Shown here piece by piece: positions 16,178 through 25,052 of a stretch of 64,000 bases of DNA; the first letter of the stretch is position 1, and the number at the start of each line of letters is the position of its first letter. A program made the translations under genes and the position numbers. The notes under the pieces are model-generated. The model searched no databases, had not been told where the DNA came from, and saw nothing but the letters and a program-made list of their open reading frames with translations. The stretch spans positions 1 through 64,000 of the forward strand of contig JAHABX010000015.1 of the NCBI GenBank assembly GCA_018376135.1, in the 5' to 3' direction. This DNA comes from Clostridiales bacterium (lineage in GTDB: Bacteria > Bacillota > Clostridia > Lachnospirales > Lachnospiraceae).

Positions 16178-16204
16178 CTGTCACATAAGTGGCAGTCTTT
16201 TTTA
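16178..16204 (+). terminator. Terminator-like hairpin with plus-strand T-run
   Basis: CTGTCAC pairs with GTGGCAG (one mismatch), followed by TCTTTTTT on the plus strand. No plus-strand gene precedes it, so its role is unclear. Confidence 0.4.
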
Positions 16205-16429
16205 TATCTCCGTAAATGTATACCGCTGTAAGATATCCGCCGTCTTCACATGATATACGATCGTTCCGTCTGCCAGCACCTCCCGCCTAAGCTCCAGCTC
16301 CCGGTCCTTATGCTTTCCGCGGATATACGCCTCCGGGTCGTCCAGCATGATCTCCTCGAAAAACACATCTCTCATCTGATTGTTCGCGCACTCATTAAAA
16401 ATCTCATGTACAACCTCATACTCCTTCAT
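16202..16429 (-). CDS. Small protein at the end of the MoxR-VWA operon, unknown
   Basis: This 75-residue acidic-basic protein has EYEVVHEIFNECANNQMRD at the N-terminus and a C-terminal segment that looks like beta strands (LADGTIVYHVKTADILQRYTF). I do not recognise the family. It starts nine bases after the stop of the VWA gene with an AGGAGGATCG ribosome site, so it is very likely the third gene of that operon and may be an accessory factor of the MoxR-VWA system. Confidence 0.65.
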   Translation of the reverse strand: MKEYEVVHEIFNECANNQMRDVFFEEIMLDDPEAYIRGKHKDRELELRREVLADGTIVYHVKTADILQRYTFTEI

Positions 16430-16438
16430 ACGATCCTC

Positions 16439-18259
16439 CTATTCTCTTTCATCCACCTGCTTTTTCAGATACCGCCCTACCACATGGGCAAAACCGGAAA
16501 GATCCCGGATATACGCAAAATCCTTGCCGAAGATCCTTCTTTCCGCCATCAGATCCTGTTCTTCCCCGGCAAATACTCCCAATACCGAGATCCCCTGTCC
16601 CCGGATACGCCGCACCTCACCGGCAGTATCCTTTATGGCATATTCCCCGGTATAAACTGCAGGGTTCCTTACATTGGGACGGTTGACTGCCAGATCATTA
16701 GGTCTCCCGTCACTTAACACGATCAGCACCTTATTCTCCTCCGGACGCTCCAGCAGTCCGTCTGCTGCCGCCCGAAGCGCCAGACCATCCCGGTTGCTGG
16801 AGGACGCGGTGAATTCCATCAGTCTCCAGTCCGCCTCCCTGCCCTCATCATACTCCCGGAATCTGCGCATGACCGTATGATCCCAGAAGGTACAAAAGCT
16901 CAATACCCGGTGAGGGATCCCTGCCCGGGAAAGCGCCGCCGACAGAATATAGCCCTGCAGCGCCACCAGCTGCTGCCTGCTCTTCTGAGAACCGCTGGCG
17001 TCTATGAGCACATCCACCACAAAATCCGAGCTGTTCCTCTTAAACTGCTTCTGAAAAAGCTTCGCATCCTCGGTGCGTCCCACCTTCCACAGCTTTGCCG
17101 GAAGTATGGTTCCACAGGAAGCTTCCATCCGTTCATCCTCATCTCTCGCCTGCAAAGAGCGCTTCAGAATATCCCCAAGCGCTTCAATATTGTGCCGGGA
17201 CACCCGGTCATTCTGCCGGTAAAACCGCTTCGTCATCTCCCAGGTCCTGCGGGCAAGTACATACGTGTTGTTCTCTCTTACACAGTTGTGAAGAATCCCG
17301 TCCGTAAAATACAGCTTGCAGTCTGCATGTACCCCCCGGCAGATCCGCCGGTTCAGCCGTTCCCGGGTAAGCTCATCCATATAAGAGCTGCCAAAATTCT
17401 GCTCAATATAGGAATGCATCTTCCGGGCTGCCTCCTCCGTGATCAGGATCTTTCCTGCCCGCTTCCTGCGCTCCTCTTCATCCTCCTCCGGCTTCAGGAC
17501 ACTGCTGTTCGCCTGGCGCATCAACTGCTCCAGGGACGCCTCCACTGCGTTCTCATCCAGGAAATCCTGCCAGTCGAACTTTTTCAGATCCTCGGCACTG
17601 ACGGAGAGTACCTGCTCCAAAGTGCCGTGCTCCTGCTCAAAATCCGGCTCCACAAGCCGGTTATAGAACCGGTCCACACCACGGATGACCTCCATGGTAT
17701 CGGAAGCCTTCCGCATGGCAAGCAGCTCGTCCACCTGCTCTCTGACACGCTTCTCTGCCGTATACCTTCCGTCGATCCCCTCCTGGAGCATGGCGATCTT
17801 CATCCGTCCCACCGGATTGTTCCTGCGGGCAAGACGTTCAAAATCCCGGTCCAGAATGTCTTCAAATGCCTTCCTGCGAAGGGATATCACTCCCTTTCGC
17901 TCCGCCGTGATCTTGTCCGCCACCGCCTGATCCACACACATCTGAGCCAGCGTCATAAGCGTATGCTCGTCTGCCCCCAGATACAGCTTCTTTACCAGAT
18001 ACATACCGAACTCATCCTGTGAAAAATATCTGGCAAATGCCCCCTGCTTTACCGCATCATAGAGCGTAATGTATTTGGATCTCTGAAAGGATTCCAGATC
18101 CAGCTGTACGTCCAGCCCGTAATCACCGCTCACAGTCCAGAGCAGGTTCTTCATACGGTTCTCCAGCTCGTACCGGTATTCCTGCGCCGCATAATCCTCT
18201 TCCTGCGCACAGCCCGCCGCATCCTTCTGCACGCCGTATGTCTCTTCCGGTCTCTGCAT
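16439..18259 (-). CDS. Cobalt-chelatase CobT-like VWA domain protein
   Basis: This 606-residue soluble protein has a long charged N-terminal region and a C-terminal von Willebrand A domain (about residues 395-600). The metal-ion adhesion motif is complete: DASGS, then SSSNRDG, then LSDGRPND. The architecture matches CobT/NorD-like partners of MoxR ATPases, which remodel or insert metals or cofactors into client proteins. Its ATG overlaps the MoxR stop by one base (TAATG), so the two are translationally coupled. The client is unknown. Confidence 0.82.
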   Translation of the reverse strand: MQRPEETYGVQKDAAGCAQEEDYAAQEYRYELENRMKNLLWTVSGDYGLDVQLDLESFQRSKYITLYDAVKQGAFARYFSQDEFGMYLVKKLYLGADEHTLMTLAQMCVDQAVADKITAERKGVISLRRKAFEDILDRDFERLARRNNPVGRMKIAMLQEGIDGRYTAEKRVREQVDELLAMRKASDTMEVIRGVDRFYNRLVEPDFEQEHGTLEQVLSVSAEDLKKFDWQDFLDENAVEASLEQLMRQANSSVLKPEEDEEERRKRAGKILITEEAARKMHSYIEQNFGSSYMDELTRERLNRRICRGVHADCKLYFTDGILHNCVRENNTYVLARRTWEMTKRFYRQNDRVSRHNIEALGDILKRSLQARDEDERMEASCGTILPAKLWKVGRTEDAKLFQKQFKRNSSDFVVDVLIDASGSQKSRQQLVALQGYILSAALSRAGIPHRVLSFCTFWDHTVMRRFREYDEGREADWRLMEFTASSSNRDGLALRAAADGLLERPEENKVLIVLSDGRPNDLAVNRPNVRNPAVYTGEYAIKDTAGEVRRIRGQGISVLGVFAGEEQDLMAERRIFGKDFAYIRDLSGFAHVVGRYLKKQVDERE

Positions 18260-19176
18260 TAAAATACCTGCTCCTTCGTCCAGTCCTCAGGAATCCGCGT
18301 CATCACCATATCCGATACGATCTCCCTCTCAAAAATATCAAATGCCTTATTGGTAATTCCCATCTGCACCGCCTGCCAGGGACGAAGCCCGATCCGCACC
18401 GCGCCCAGAGCAGACAAAAGCCCCCTCAGATCCACTGCCTTTGTGGATATCTCACTGTTCTGCGCCTTCACCTGAAGATCCAGAAACAGCCCGCCAAAGG
18501 CATGGAGTGCTTCCTCACTGATATCCGGATAGTCATGACGGATGATCCGGTACAGATTTTCCTGTGTCAGCGCAGGCATATCAATGACCAGGAAACGGGA
18601 TACCAGCGCCTCATTCAGCTCCTTCGTCCCCGCATAGCCATAGTTCATGGTTCCGATAAATCTTGCCGCCGGATGAAGATCGATCTTCTCGTATCCGGGT
18701 ACATCTATGATCCTCCGATGATCCAGCGTGGCATGGAGCACACTCGCCGCATCATTTTTCGCCATATTGACCTCATCAAAGATGCCGAAGCCCCCCTCTT
18801 CCGCACACCGGTAGACACTTCCCTTGCGAAGCTGTACCTCATTGTCCCGGAAGGTATCCGTCCCGATCAGAGAACTGCTGTCCGTATTTACATTAAATGA
18901 AATATTATAGGACGGACGTCCGAATACCCATGCCAGATTCTCTGCCAGTATATTTTTGCCGGTGGCCTTCGCCCCGCTGAGCAGCAGGTTCGACCCCTGT
19001 AAAAGAGCGGCACATGCCATCTCCAGTATCTCTTTTCCGTAGAATGGAATGCCCGGCTGTACGATCCGGTTCTTCACCGACTCATGCACCGGATATTCCT
19101 TCCGGAAGTCCTCGATCCCCCGGATCAGACCATGCTCCACTCCCTGCTCTTCCAAAAAATGTAATTCTCTCAGCAT
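18259..19176 (-). CDS. MoxR-family AAA+ ATPase
   Basis: This 305-residue protein has Walker A LSGAKATGKNILAENLA, an unusual variant with Ala-Lys-Ala before the Thr-Gly-Lys-Asn in which Lys-Asn replaces the usual Lys-Ser/Thr. The Walker B-like GGFGIFDEVNMAK, sensor GTMNYGYAG and arginine finger region ALVSRFLVIDM are present. MoxR ATPases act with VWA proteins as chaperones. The Asn after the Walker lysine is worth noting because Ser or Thr normally ligates magnesium. Confidence 0.82.
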   Translation of the reverse strand: MLRELHFLEEQGVEHGLIRGIEDFRKEYPVHESVKNRIVQPGIPFYGKEILEMACAALLQGSNLLLSGAKATGKNILAENLAWVFGRPSYNISFNVNTDSSSLIGTDTFRDNEVQLRKGSVYRCAEEGGFGIFDEVNMAKNDAASVLHATLDHRRIIDVPGYEKIDLHPAARFIGTMNYGYAGTKELNEALVSRFLVIDMPALTQENLYRIIRHDYPDISEEALHAFGGLFLDLQVKAQNSEISTKAVDLRGLLSALGAVRIGLRPWQAVQMGITNKAFDIFEREIVSDMVMTRIPEDWTKEQVF

Positions 19177-19185
19177 CTTTCATCC

Positions 19186-20289
19186 TCATTCATCCAGGAA
19201 CTGTGCCAGCACATAATTGCTCACATCAATTCCCTGTTCTGTTAAATATATTCTACCATCTTTTTCAGCAAGAAGCTGTTGCATTTGTAACTTTTTCAGC
19301 AGTTTCTCATAATATTCTCTGTAATTTCCGGGGTCGATGCCTTCCATCTTCCGCAGTCCCAGAAAAAAATACTCCTCCCGGACTGCCTGATCCGTAAGCT
19401 CCTCCCGATCCCCCTCATAGCTGCCCCTGAGATACTCCTGAAACTCCGTCTGGTTGCTGCTTCGGATCCGTCCCAGAAGAGAAGCCGCTCCCAGTCCGTA
19501 TCCCTTATAATCCGTCCGTTCCCAGTATCCCAGATTGTGTCTGCATGCATATCCCTTTCTGGCATAATTGGAGATCTCATAGCGCTCATATCCCCGGGAT
19601 TCCAGAAGCTTCTTTGTATCGTAATACATCTGCCGCTCATCCTCCTCCGAAGGCAGAAGCTCCGGATGTGCCTCGTACCGTTCAAAAAACGGCGTCCCTT
19701 CCTCTATGATCAGACTGTATGCAGAAATATGCTCCGGCGAAAGTGCAAGCACCCGCTCCAGCGTATCTGACCAGCTTTCGATGCTCTGTCCGGGAAGCGC
19801 TGACATCAGATCCACATTGATATTCTCAAATCCCGTCTCCCTTGCCAGAAAGAAGCTCTCCAGAAATTCCTCCCAGGTATGGATCCTGCCCAGTGCTTTT
19901 AACTCCCGATCGTCTGCAGACTGCAGTCCGAAGCTTAAACGGTTGATCCCGGACCGTTTGAAGCAGAGCAGCTTTTCCCGGTCTACGGTTCCCGGATTTG
20001 CCTCCAGCGTGATCTCCGCATCCTCACGGATCGTATATACGTCTCTGAGCGTCTCCATGATCCCTGCCACCTGTTCTCCTTCCAGAATACTGGGGGTCCC
20101 GCCTCCGAAGAAGACCGTTGTCACCTCGTACTCCCCGGAAAGCCGCCCGGACTGCCGGATCTCCTTTATAAGGGCTTCCACATATGCCCCACGTACCTTC
20201 TCATCTGCCGGAGCGGATAAGAAATCACAGTAAGCACATTTGCGGACGCAGAAAGGAATATGGATATAGATCTCCAATGGTTTTTTCAT
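19186..20289 (-). CDS. hemW: Radical SAM heme chaperone HemW
   Basis: This 367-residue protein opens with YIHIPFCVRKCAYCDFLS, the CxxxCxxC cluster motif of the HemW/HemN family. FFGGGTPS, LEANPGTV, RLSFGLQS and a C-terminal HemN domain (NLGYWERTDYKGYGLGAAS) follow. It lacks the N-terminal extension of true oxygen-independent coproporphyrinogen oxidases, so HemW (heme insertion chaperone) is the better name. ATG 20289 has AAAGGTG six bases upstream; a start at 20340 would lack a site. It lies in the conserved gpr-spoIIP-lepA-hemW order. Confidence 0.88.
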   Translation of the reverse strand: MKKPLEIYIHIPFCVRKCAYCDFLSAPADEKVRGAYVEALIKEIRQSGRLSGEYEVTTVFFGGGTPSILEGEQVAGIMETLRDVYTIREDAEITLEANPGTVDREKLLCFKRSGINRLSFGLQSADDRELKALGRIHTWEEFLESFFLARETGFENINVDLMSALPGQSIESWSDTLERVLALSPEHISAYSLIIEEGTPFFERYEAHPELLPSEEDERQMYYDTKKLLESRGYERYEISNYARKGYACRHNLGYWERTDYKGYGLGAASLLGRIRSSNQTEFQEYLRGSYEGDREELTDQAVREEYFFLGLRKMEGIDPGNYREYYEKLLKKLQMQQLLAEKDGRIYLTEQGIDVSNYVLAQFLDE

Positions 20290-20363
20290 CATTTTCACCT
20301 TTCTGAAAAGGAATGCCGCCGGTGAACGGTCATCCACCACGCAGCATTCCTTTTATCTGCTCA

Positions 20364-22175
20364 CTATTTATCATCCAGCTTCAGCACACTCATAAATGCC
20401 TTCTGCGGGATCTCTACGCTGCCGATCTGGCGCATCCGCTTTTTACCTTCCTTCTGCTTCTCCAGAAGCTTTCTCTTACGGGAAATATCGCCGCCGTAGC
20501 ATTTTGCCAGTACATCCTTCCTCATTGCCTTGACCGTCTCTCTGGCAATGATCTTGCCGCCCACTGCCGCCTGAATCGGGATCTCAAACAGATGACGGGG
20601 GATCTCGTCCTTCAGCTTCTCGCACATTCTTCTTCCCCGTTCATAGGCAGACGCTCCATGCACGATAAAGGAAAGTGCATCCACCTCTTCCCGGTTGATC
20701 AGGATGTCCAGCTTCACCAGCTCCGACTGCACATAGCCCTTAAATTCATAATCAAAGGACGCATATCCTCTGGAACGGGATTTCAATGCATCAAAGAAAT
20801 CATAGATGATCTCATTCAGCGGAAGTTCATATCTCAGAAGTGCACGGGTCTCCTCCATATATTCCATGCCCAGATAGATACCCCGGCGTTCCTGACACAG
20901 ATCCATGATCGCACCGATAAACTCTGTCGTCACCATAATCTCAGCCGATACCATGGGTTCTTCCATATATTCGATCTCTGACGGATCCGGAAGGTTGGAC
21001 GGATTGGTCAGCTCGATCATCTCACCGTTGGTTTTGTGTACCCGGTAAATAACACCCGGAGCAGTGGTCACCAGATCCAGATTGTATTCCCTCTCCAGAC
21101 GCTCCTGGATGATCTCCAGATGCAGAAGTCCCAGAAAACCACAGCGGAAGCCAAAGCCAAGGGCGATGGAGGTCTCCGGTTCAAACTGCAGGGATGCATC
21201 ATTTAACTGAAGCTTCTCCAGCGCATCCCGAAGATCCGGGTATTTGGCTCCGTCTGCCGGATAGAGTCCGCAGTATACCATGGACTGTACCTTCTTATAA
21301 CCCGGCAGCGGCTCCTTACACGGATTGGAGCGGTCCGTCACCGTATCTCCCACGCGGGTATCCTTTACATTCTTGATGCTTCCGGTGATATACCCAACCA
21401 TTCCGGCGCTCAGCTCCTCACAGGGGATGAACTGACCTGCGCCAAAATATCCGACCTCCACCACATCTGCTTCCGCTCCCGTCGCCATCATGCGGATGGG
21501 CGTTCCCTTGCGGATGGTTCCTTCCTTGATCCGGCAGAAAATGATGACTCCCTTATACGGATCGTACACCGAATCAAAGATCAGCGCCTGAAGCGGCGCT
21601 TCCGGGTTGCCCTCCGGTGCCGGGATCTTCTTCACGATCTGCTCCAGTACCTCATCCACGTTCTGTCCGGTCTTCGCTGAGATCAACGGCGCATCATGGG
21701 CTTCGATACCGATAATGTCCTCGATCTCCTCGATCACCCGCTCCGGGTCTGCACTTGGCAGATCGATCTTGTTGATGACCGGCATCACATCCAGATTGTG
21801 ATCCAGTGCCAGATACACATTTGCCAGCGTCTGCGCTTCAATGCCCTGTGCTGCGTCCACCACCAGGATCGCTCCGTCACATGCCGCAAGACTTCTGGAT
21901 ACCTCATAGTTAAAGTCCACGTGTCCGGGAGTATCGATCAGGTTGAAGATATATTCCTCCCCGTTCTGCGCCTTATATACCGTACGGACGGTCTGCGCCT
22001 TGATCGTGATGCCCCTCTCTCTCTCCAGTTCCATGTTGTCCAGCACCTGAGACTGCATCTCACGGCTGGTTAAAAGTCCCGTCTTCTCTATGATCCGATC
22101 TGCAAGGGTGGATTTCCCGTGGTCGATATGTGCTACAATACAAAAATTGCGGATTTTGCTCTGATCTATTGCCAT
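20364..22175 (-). CDS. lepA: Elongation factor 4 (LepA)
   Basis: This 603-residue translational GTPase has AHIDHGKSTLADRI (G1), RGITIKAQTV (G2), DTPGHVDF (G3) and NKIDLP (G4), domain V-like and LepA-specific C-terminal domains, and the family end ERKKLLEKQKEGKKRMRQ-like tail (RKRKLLEKQKEGKKRMR). EF4 back-translocates or remodels stalled ribosomes. Start ATG 22175 has GGAGG nearby; an upstream ATG at 22232 lacks one. Confidence 0.95.
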   Translation of the reverse strand: MAIDQSKIRNFCIVAHIDHGKSTLADRIIEKTGLLTSREMQSQVLDNMELERERGITIKAQTVRTVYKAQNGEEYIFNLIDTPGHVDFNYEVSRSLAACDGAILVVDAAQGIEAQTLANVYLALDHNLDVMPVINKIDLPSADPERVIEEIEDIIGIEAHDAPLISAKTGQNVDEVLEQIVKKIPAPEGNPEAPLQALIFDSVYDPYKGVIIFCRIKEGTIRKGTPIRMMATGAEADVVEVGYFGAGQFIPCEELSAGMVGYITGSIKNVKDTRVGDTVTDRSNPCKEPLPGYKKVQSMVYCGLYPADGAKYPDLRDALEKLQLNDASLQFEPETSIALGFGFRCGFLGLLHLEIIQERLEREYNLDLVTTAPGVIYRVHKTNGEMIELTNPSNLPDPSEIEYMEEPMVSAEIMVTTEFIGAIMDLCQERRGIYLGMEYMEETRALLRYELPLNEIIYDFFDALKSRSRGYASFDYEFKGYVQSELVKLDILINREEVDALSFIVHGASAYERGRRMCEKLKDEIPRHLFEIPIQAAVGGKIIARETVKAMRKDVLAKCYGGDISRKRKLLEKQKEGKKRMRQIGSVEIPQKAFMSVLKLDDK

Positions 22176-22247
22176 CTTATGTCCTCCAAAAATATATAGA
22201 ATAAATGTAGCACGGATTTGCCGCTTGTGCAAGCCACTTATGTCCTG

Positions 22248-23564
22248 CTAGGGACTGAATACCCGGTCCAGTATGTCAGAAAGCGGCTCCATAGTATTGA
22301 GCATCTCCTGAAGCGTATTGGTCTGCGCCCCCACCTCGATCAGCAGCGCCTTGTCACTCAGATGCAGATTGTATCTGAGTCCCTTCAGATATATATTTCT
22401 GGACAGTCCCGGATAATACTGCTCACACATGAGCTTCAGCTGCAGGGTAAGCGCCAGATTATCCTGGATATACGGATTGTAAAGATAGTCGATGGGACCG
22501 TTTTTCTTCGTCCGGCTCAGTCCGTTAAAGAACATAAATTTTGCCGTCGGTTTCCCCCCGATATCCGTCGCCAGATGAACCCCCTCCTTTACACCGTCCC
22601 GGTGCAGATCAATGACGGACTGGATCGTGGGATTTTCCGCCAGGATAGCGCTGATCTCCTTCTCCGCCTTGGAATATGCCTCATTCCGGTCCAGCTTGCC
22701 GTCCACCAGATCATAGACACTGGTCACATGCATGACCTGATAGCCCTTCTCCTGCAGAAGCTCCGTCAAATACGCTCCCACACCGACGATGGTGGTGGAA
22801 TTGTCCCCGGGAACCGAATCCACAAAGCCTTCCTGGGAATGCGTATGATAGATGAGGATCTGCGGTCCGTCCGTGTCCTTGTTGATCGTCATATCCCTGC
22901 CAAGCAGAGTCTCCGCATTCAGATCCTCCGGTGTGATCATGGTATTTGATTCTATGGTATAAAAATTGCTGAACAGAAATTCAAAATCCGACAGCTCCTC
23001 CAGGCTGTAGATAGTTCCGGCAGGGATTGCTTCCTCCTTCTGCGCCACGGCAGCCTCCTCCTTCGCCCGCCGTTCCTCTTCCTCTGCGGCAGCCCTCTGT
23101 TCTGCTGCCAGTTCATTTTCCTGCTGTGCCAGTGCTGCAAGATCCTGTCCCGCTTCCGCCTCAGCACTCTCTTCCCGGGCACTGTCTGAAAATGCCTCCT
23201 CCCCCTCATCCTGAACACCGCCTGTTACCAGCATCTCATAGGTCGCCGCATTTTCCAGCCCGCCGGACTTTTCTGCCCCATAACGCAGCCGATAGAGAGG
23301 ATGCAGCTCCATCACTCTCTGTATGTACCAGTCGGCAAGGGAGTCTGCCTCCCCGCCTTCCTCATATTCAAAAAACAGCCCCGGATACAGACAGCGGGCA
23401 AACTCCCGCTGGCACACCCGCTGTACTGCCGCCCTTCCATCCTCCAGAAACCCTGCCAGATCTCCTGACCAGAGCTTCTGTCCTCCGGTAAATACAATAT
23501 AGAATCCAATACAGAAAAATACCATCCACAGAAGCCAGTTCCCTATTCGTGCCAAACGTTCCAT
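22248..23564 (-). CDS. spoIIP: Stage II sporulation protein P
   Basis: The 438-residue form has one N-terminal transmembrane helix (about residues 9-27) and a long Ala-Glu-rich linker. A C-terminal SpoIIP amidase/endopeptidase domain has ILIYHTHSQEGF, VIDLHRDG and LLIEVGAQTN, the putative zinc ligands and catalytic Glu. SpoIIP works with SpoIID/SpoIIM to dissolve septal peptidoglycan for engulfment. I place the start at ATG 23564, six bases after GGTGAGG; the ATG at 23585 lies too close to a promoter-like TATAAT. A SigE-like promoter is visible at 23588-23616. Confidence 0.9.
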   Translation of the reverse strand: MERLARIGNWLLWMVFFCIGFYIVFTGGQKLWSGDLAGFLEDGRAAVQRVCQREFARCLYPGLFFEYEEGGEADSLADWYIQRVMELHPLYRLRYGAEKSGGLENAATYEMLVTGGVQDEGEEAFSDSAREESAEAEAGQDLAALAQQENELAAEQRAAAEEEERRAKEEAAVAQKEEAIPAGTIYSLEELSDFEFLFSNFYTIESNTMITPEDLNAETLLGRDMTINKDTDGPQILIYHTHSQEGFVDSVPGDNSTTIVGVGAYLTELLQEKGYQVMHVTSVYDLVDGKLDRNEAYSKAEKEISAILAENPTIQSVIDLHRDGVKEGVHLATDIGGKPTAKFMFFNGLSRTKKNGPIDYLYNPYIQDNLALTLQLKLMCEQYYPGLSRNIYLKGLRYNLHLSDKALLIEVGAQTNTLQEMLNTMEPLSDILDRVFSP

Positions 23565-23587
23565 CCGCATCCTCACCCCACCCATTT

Positions 23588-23616
23588 ATTATATGGAAGG
23601 CAGAGAGCAACTATGC
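23588..23616 (-). promoter_or_regulatory. SigE-like (mother-cell) promoter for spoIIP
   Basis: On the minus strand GCATAGT (23616-23610) and CATATAAT (23595-23588) are 14 bp apart. Each differs at one position from the SigE consensus (KMATATT, N14, CATACAHT). It overlaps the end of gpr. The role is inferred from consensus match and spoIIP biology. Confidence 0.5.
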
Positions 23617-24483
23617 TTCATCCGGAATCTGAAATGCCATATTCAGCGCCTCAGACAAAGTAAAGCTGAGCTGCTTGATGGTTTCGTCTATATTTTTCGG
23701 CGTCACAAACATCCCGTTTAGATGGGGCGGCATCTGCTCACAGTTCCCCTGTGCATCGTAGATGATGGCAGCAGCCTCCACTACGGTTGGCACACCGATG
23801 GCAATGACCGGAATCCCCAGACTCTCTTCCGTCAGGCTGTTCCTGTGATTTCCCACACCGGAGCCAGGCTGGATTCCCGTATCCGTAAGCTGTATGGTAC
23901 GGCTTAAACGCTTCGTGCTCCGTGCCGCCAGCGCATCAATGACGATCAAAAGCTCCGGCTTTGTCTGCTCCACAATTCCCCGGATGATCTCCGAAGTCTC
24001 CATACCAGTCTGTGCCATGACTCCCGGCACGATCCCGCTGATCTGACTGCATTTTTCTGCTCCCATGACCCCTTTTCCATACTCCCGGATCAGGTGCCGT
24101 GTGATCAGAAGATTCGATACGGTCTTGGGTCCCAGTGCATCCGGCGTCACATCCCGGTTGCCAAGCCCTGCCACCAGAATGGAACGCTCCTGTTCCTCTC
24201 CCATCAGCTCCTTCAGATAATGCGCCAGTGTTTCCGATATCTCCCGGTGGTAATCTTCATCCGGAACTGCCATCCCCGGCGCCTCCAGCGTCAGGTAATT
24301 TCCCATAGGCTTTCCCATCTCTCTGGCTCCCCGCTCCGATGTGATCTGCACTCTGGTCAGACGAATATCCCGAATCTCATCATACTCCTCTTCCACCACA
24401 ACTCCGTGAACCTCTGTGTCGCTTCCGGCAAAGCTTTCCCTTGCTTCCACCGCCAGATCCGTCCGCACTCTCATTCTTTCCAT
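23611..24483 (-). CDS. gpr: GPR germination endopeptidase
   Basis: This 290-residue protein starts MERMRVRTDLAVEARESF, with the conserved RTDLA(x)E segment. It contains LVAGLGNRDVTPDALGPK, SGIVPGVMAQTGMET, LIVIDALAARS and GSGVGNHR, all signatures of the aspartic-type protease that degrades small acid-soluble spore proteins at germination. Start ATG 24483 follows GGGAG; an ATG at 24525 is less likely. It is divergent from rpsT, a conserved arrangement in spore formers. Confidence 0.92.
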   Translation of the reverse strand: MERMRVRTDLAVEARESFAGSDTEVHGVVVEEEYDEIRDIRLTRVQITSERGAREMGKPMGNYLTLEAPGMAVPDEDYHREISETLAHYLKELMGEEQERSILVAGLGNRDVTPDALGPKTVSNLLITRHLIREYGKGVMGAEKCSQISGIVPGVMAQTGMETSEIIRGIVEQTKPELLIVIDALAARSTKRLSRTIQLTDTGIQPGSGVGNHRNSLTEESLGIPVIAIGVPTVVEAAAIIYDAQGNCEQMPPHLNGMFVTPKNIDETIKQLSFTLSEALNMAFQIPDEA

Positions 24484-24543
24484 TTTTCGCACTCCCTTTT
24501 TCTCTTTTTCTGTTATTTTTCTCATTAGATGTTAATTTATGTA

Positions 24544-24572
24544 TTGACATCGGGATTGCTTTAGACTAGAAT
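24544..24572 (+). promoter_or_regulatory. Strong SigA promoter of rpsT
   Basis: Consensus TTGACA (24544-24549), a 17-bp spacer, and TAGAAT (24567-24572). A leader of about 95 nt follows, holding a GTGTC...GACAC hairpin at 24603-24629 that may be regulatory. Confidence 0.75.
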
Positions 24573-24672
24573 ATATTCGTGTGTTTCCATGTAAAGCATT
24601 ACCGTGTCTCGCTTTCATGAAGCACGACACGATTATGAACGAATCAGAGAATATATGTTGGAGGTGCGCAAA

Positions 24673-24936
24673 TTGGCTAATATTAAATCCGCAAAGAAGA
24701 GAATCTTAGTTACTGAAACCAGAACTGCAAGAAACAAAGCAATCAAATCTGAAGTGAAGACTATGGTGAAGAAGGTTTACGCCGCTATCGAGTCCGGTGA
24801 CAAGGAAGCTGCTAAGGCTGCTTTCAAGGCTGCTGTATCTACCATGGATAAAGCAACCACCAAGGGTGTATATCACAAGAACACCACTTCCAGAAAGATC
24901 TCCCGTTTACAGAAGGCTGTAAACGAGATGGCTTAA
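24673..24936 (+). CDS. rpsT: 30S ribosomal protein S20
   Basis: The 87-residue protein reads (M)ANIKSAKKRILVTETRTARNK at its start with the characteristic basic, helix-rich content. Translation begins at TTG 24673, six bases after GGAGGTG; longer frames start inside the leader. S20 binds the 5' domain of 16S rRNA. The length equals the usual 84-88 residues. A perfect terminator follows. Confidence 0.93.
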   Translation: MANIKSAKKRILVTETRTARNKAIKSEVKTMVKKVYAAIESGDKEAAKAAFKAAVSTMDKATTKGVYHKNTTSRKISRLQKAVNEMA

Positions 24937-24960
24937 TCTTAATTATAGACGAAACATAAT

Positions 24961-24997
24961 AAAAACGACTGGTACCGTCATGCCAGTCGTTTTTTTT
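24961..24997 (+). terminator. Terminator of rpsT
   Basis: ACGACTGG pairs with CCAGTCGT around a 10-nt loop, followed by eight T residues. Confidence 0.9.
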
Positions 24998-25052
24998 ATC
25001 CTGTATGGGTGGCTCTCCTACCGGCTTTTCCCTCCGGGCTGGAATTGCACCT

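Noticed and set aside
16178..16204. Small regulatory RNA ending in the plus-strand T-run
   Set aside because: No promoter with acceptable hexamers was found within 150 bases upstream on that strand.
24573..24672. Known ribosomal-protein riboregulator before rpsT
   Set aside because: A hairpin is present, but I could not match the leader to an established S20 regulatory motif, so it is only noted with the promoter.
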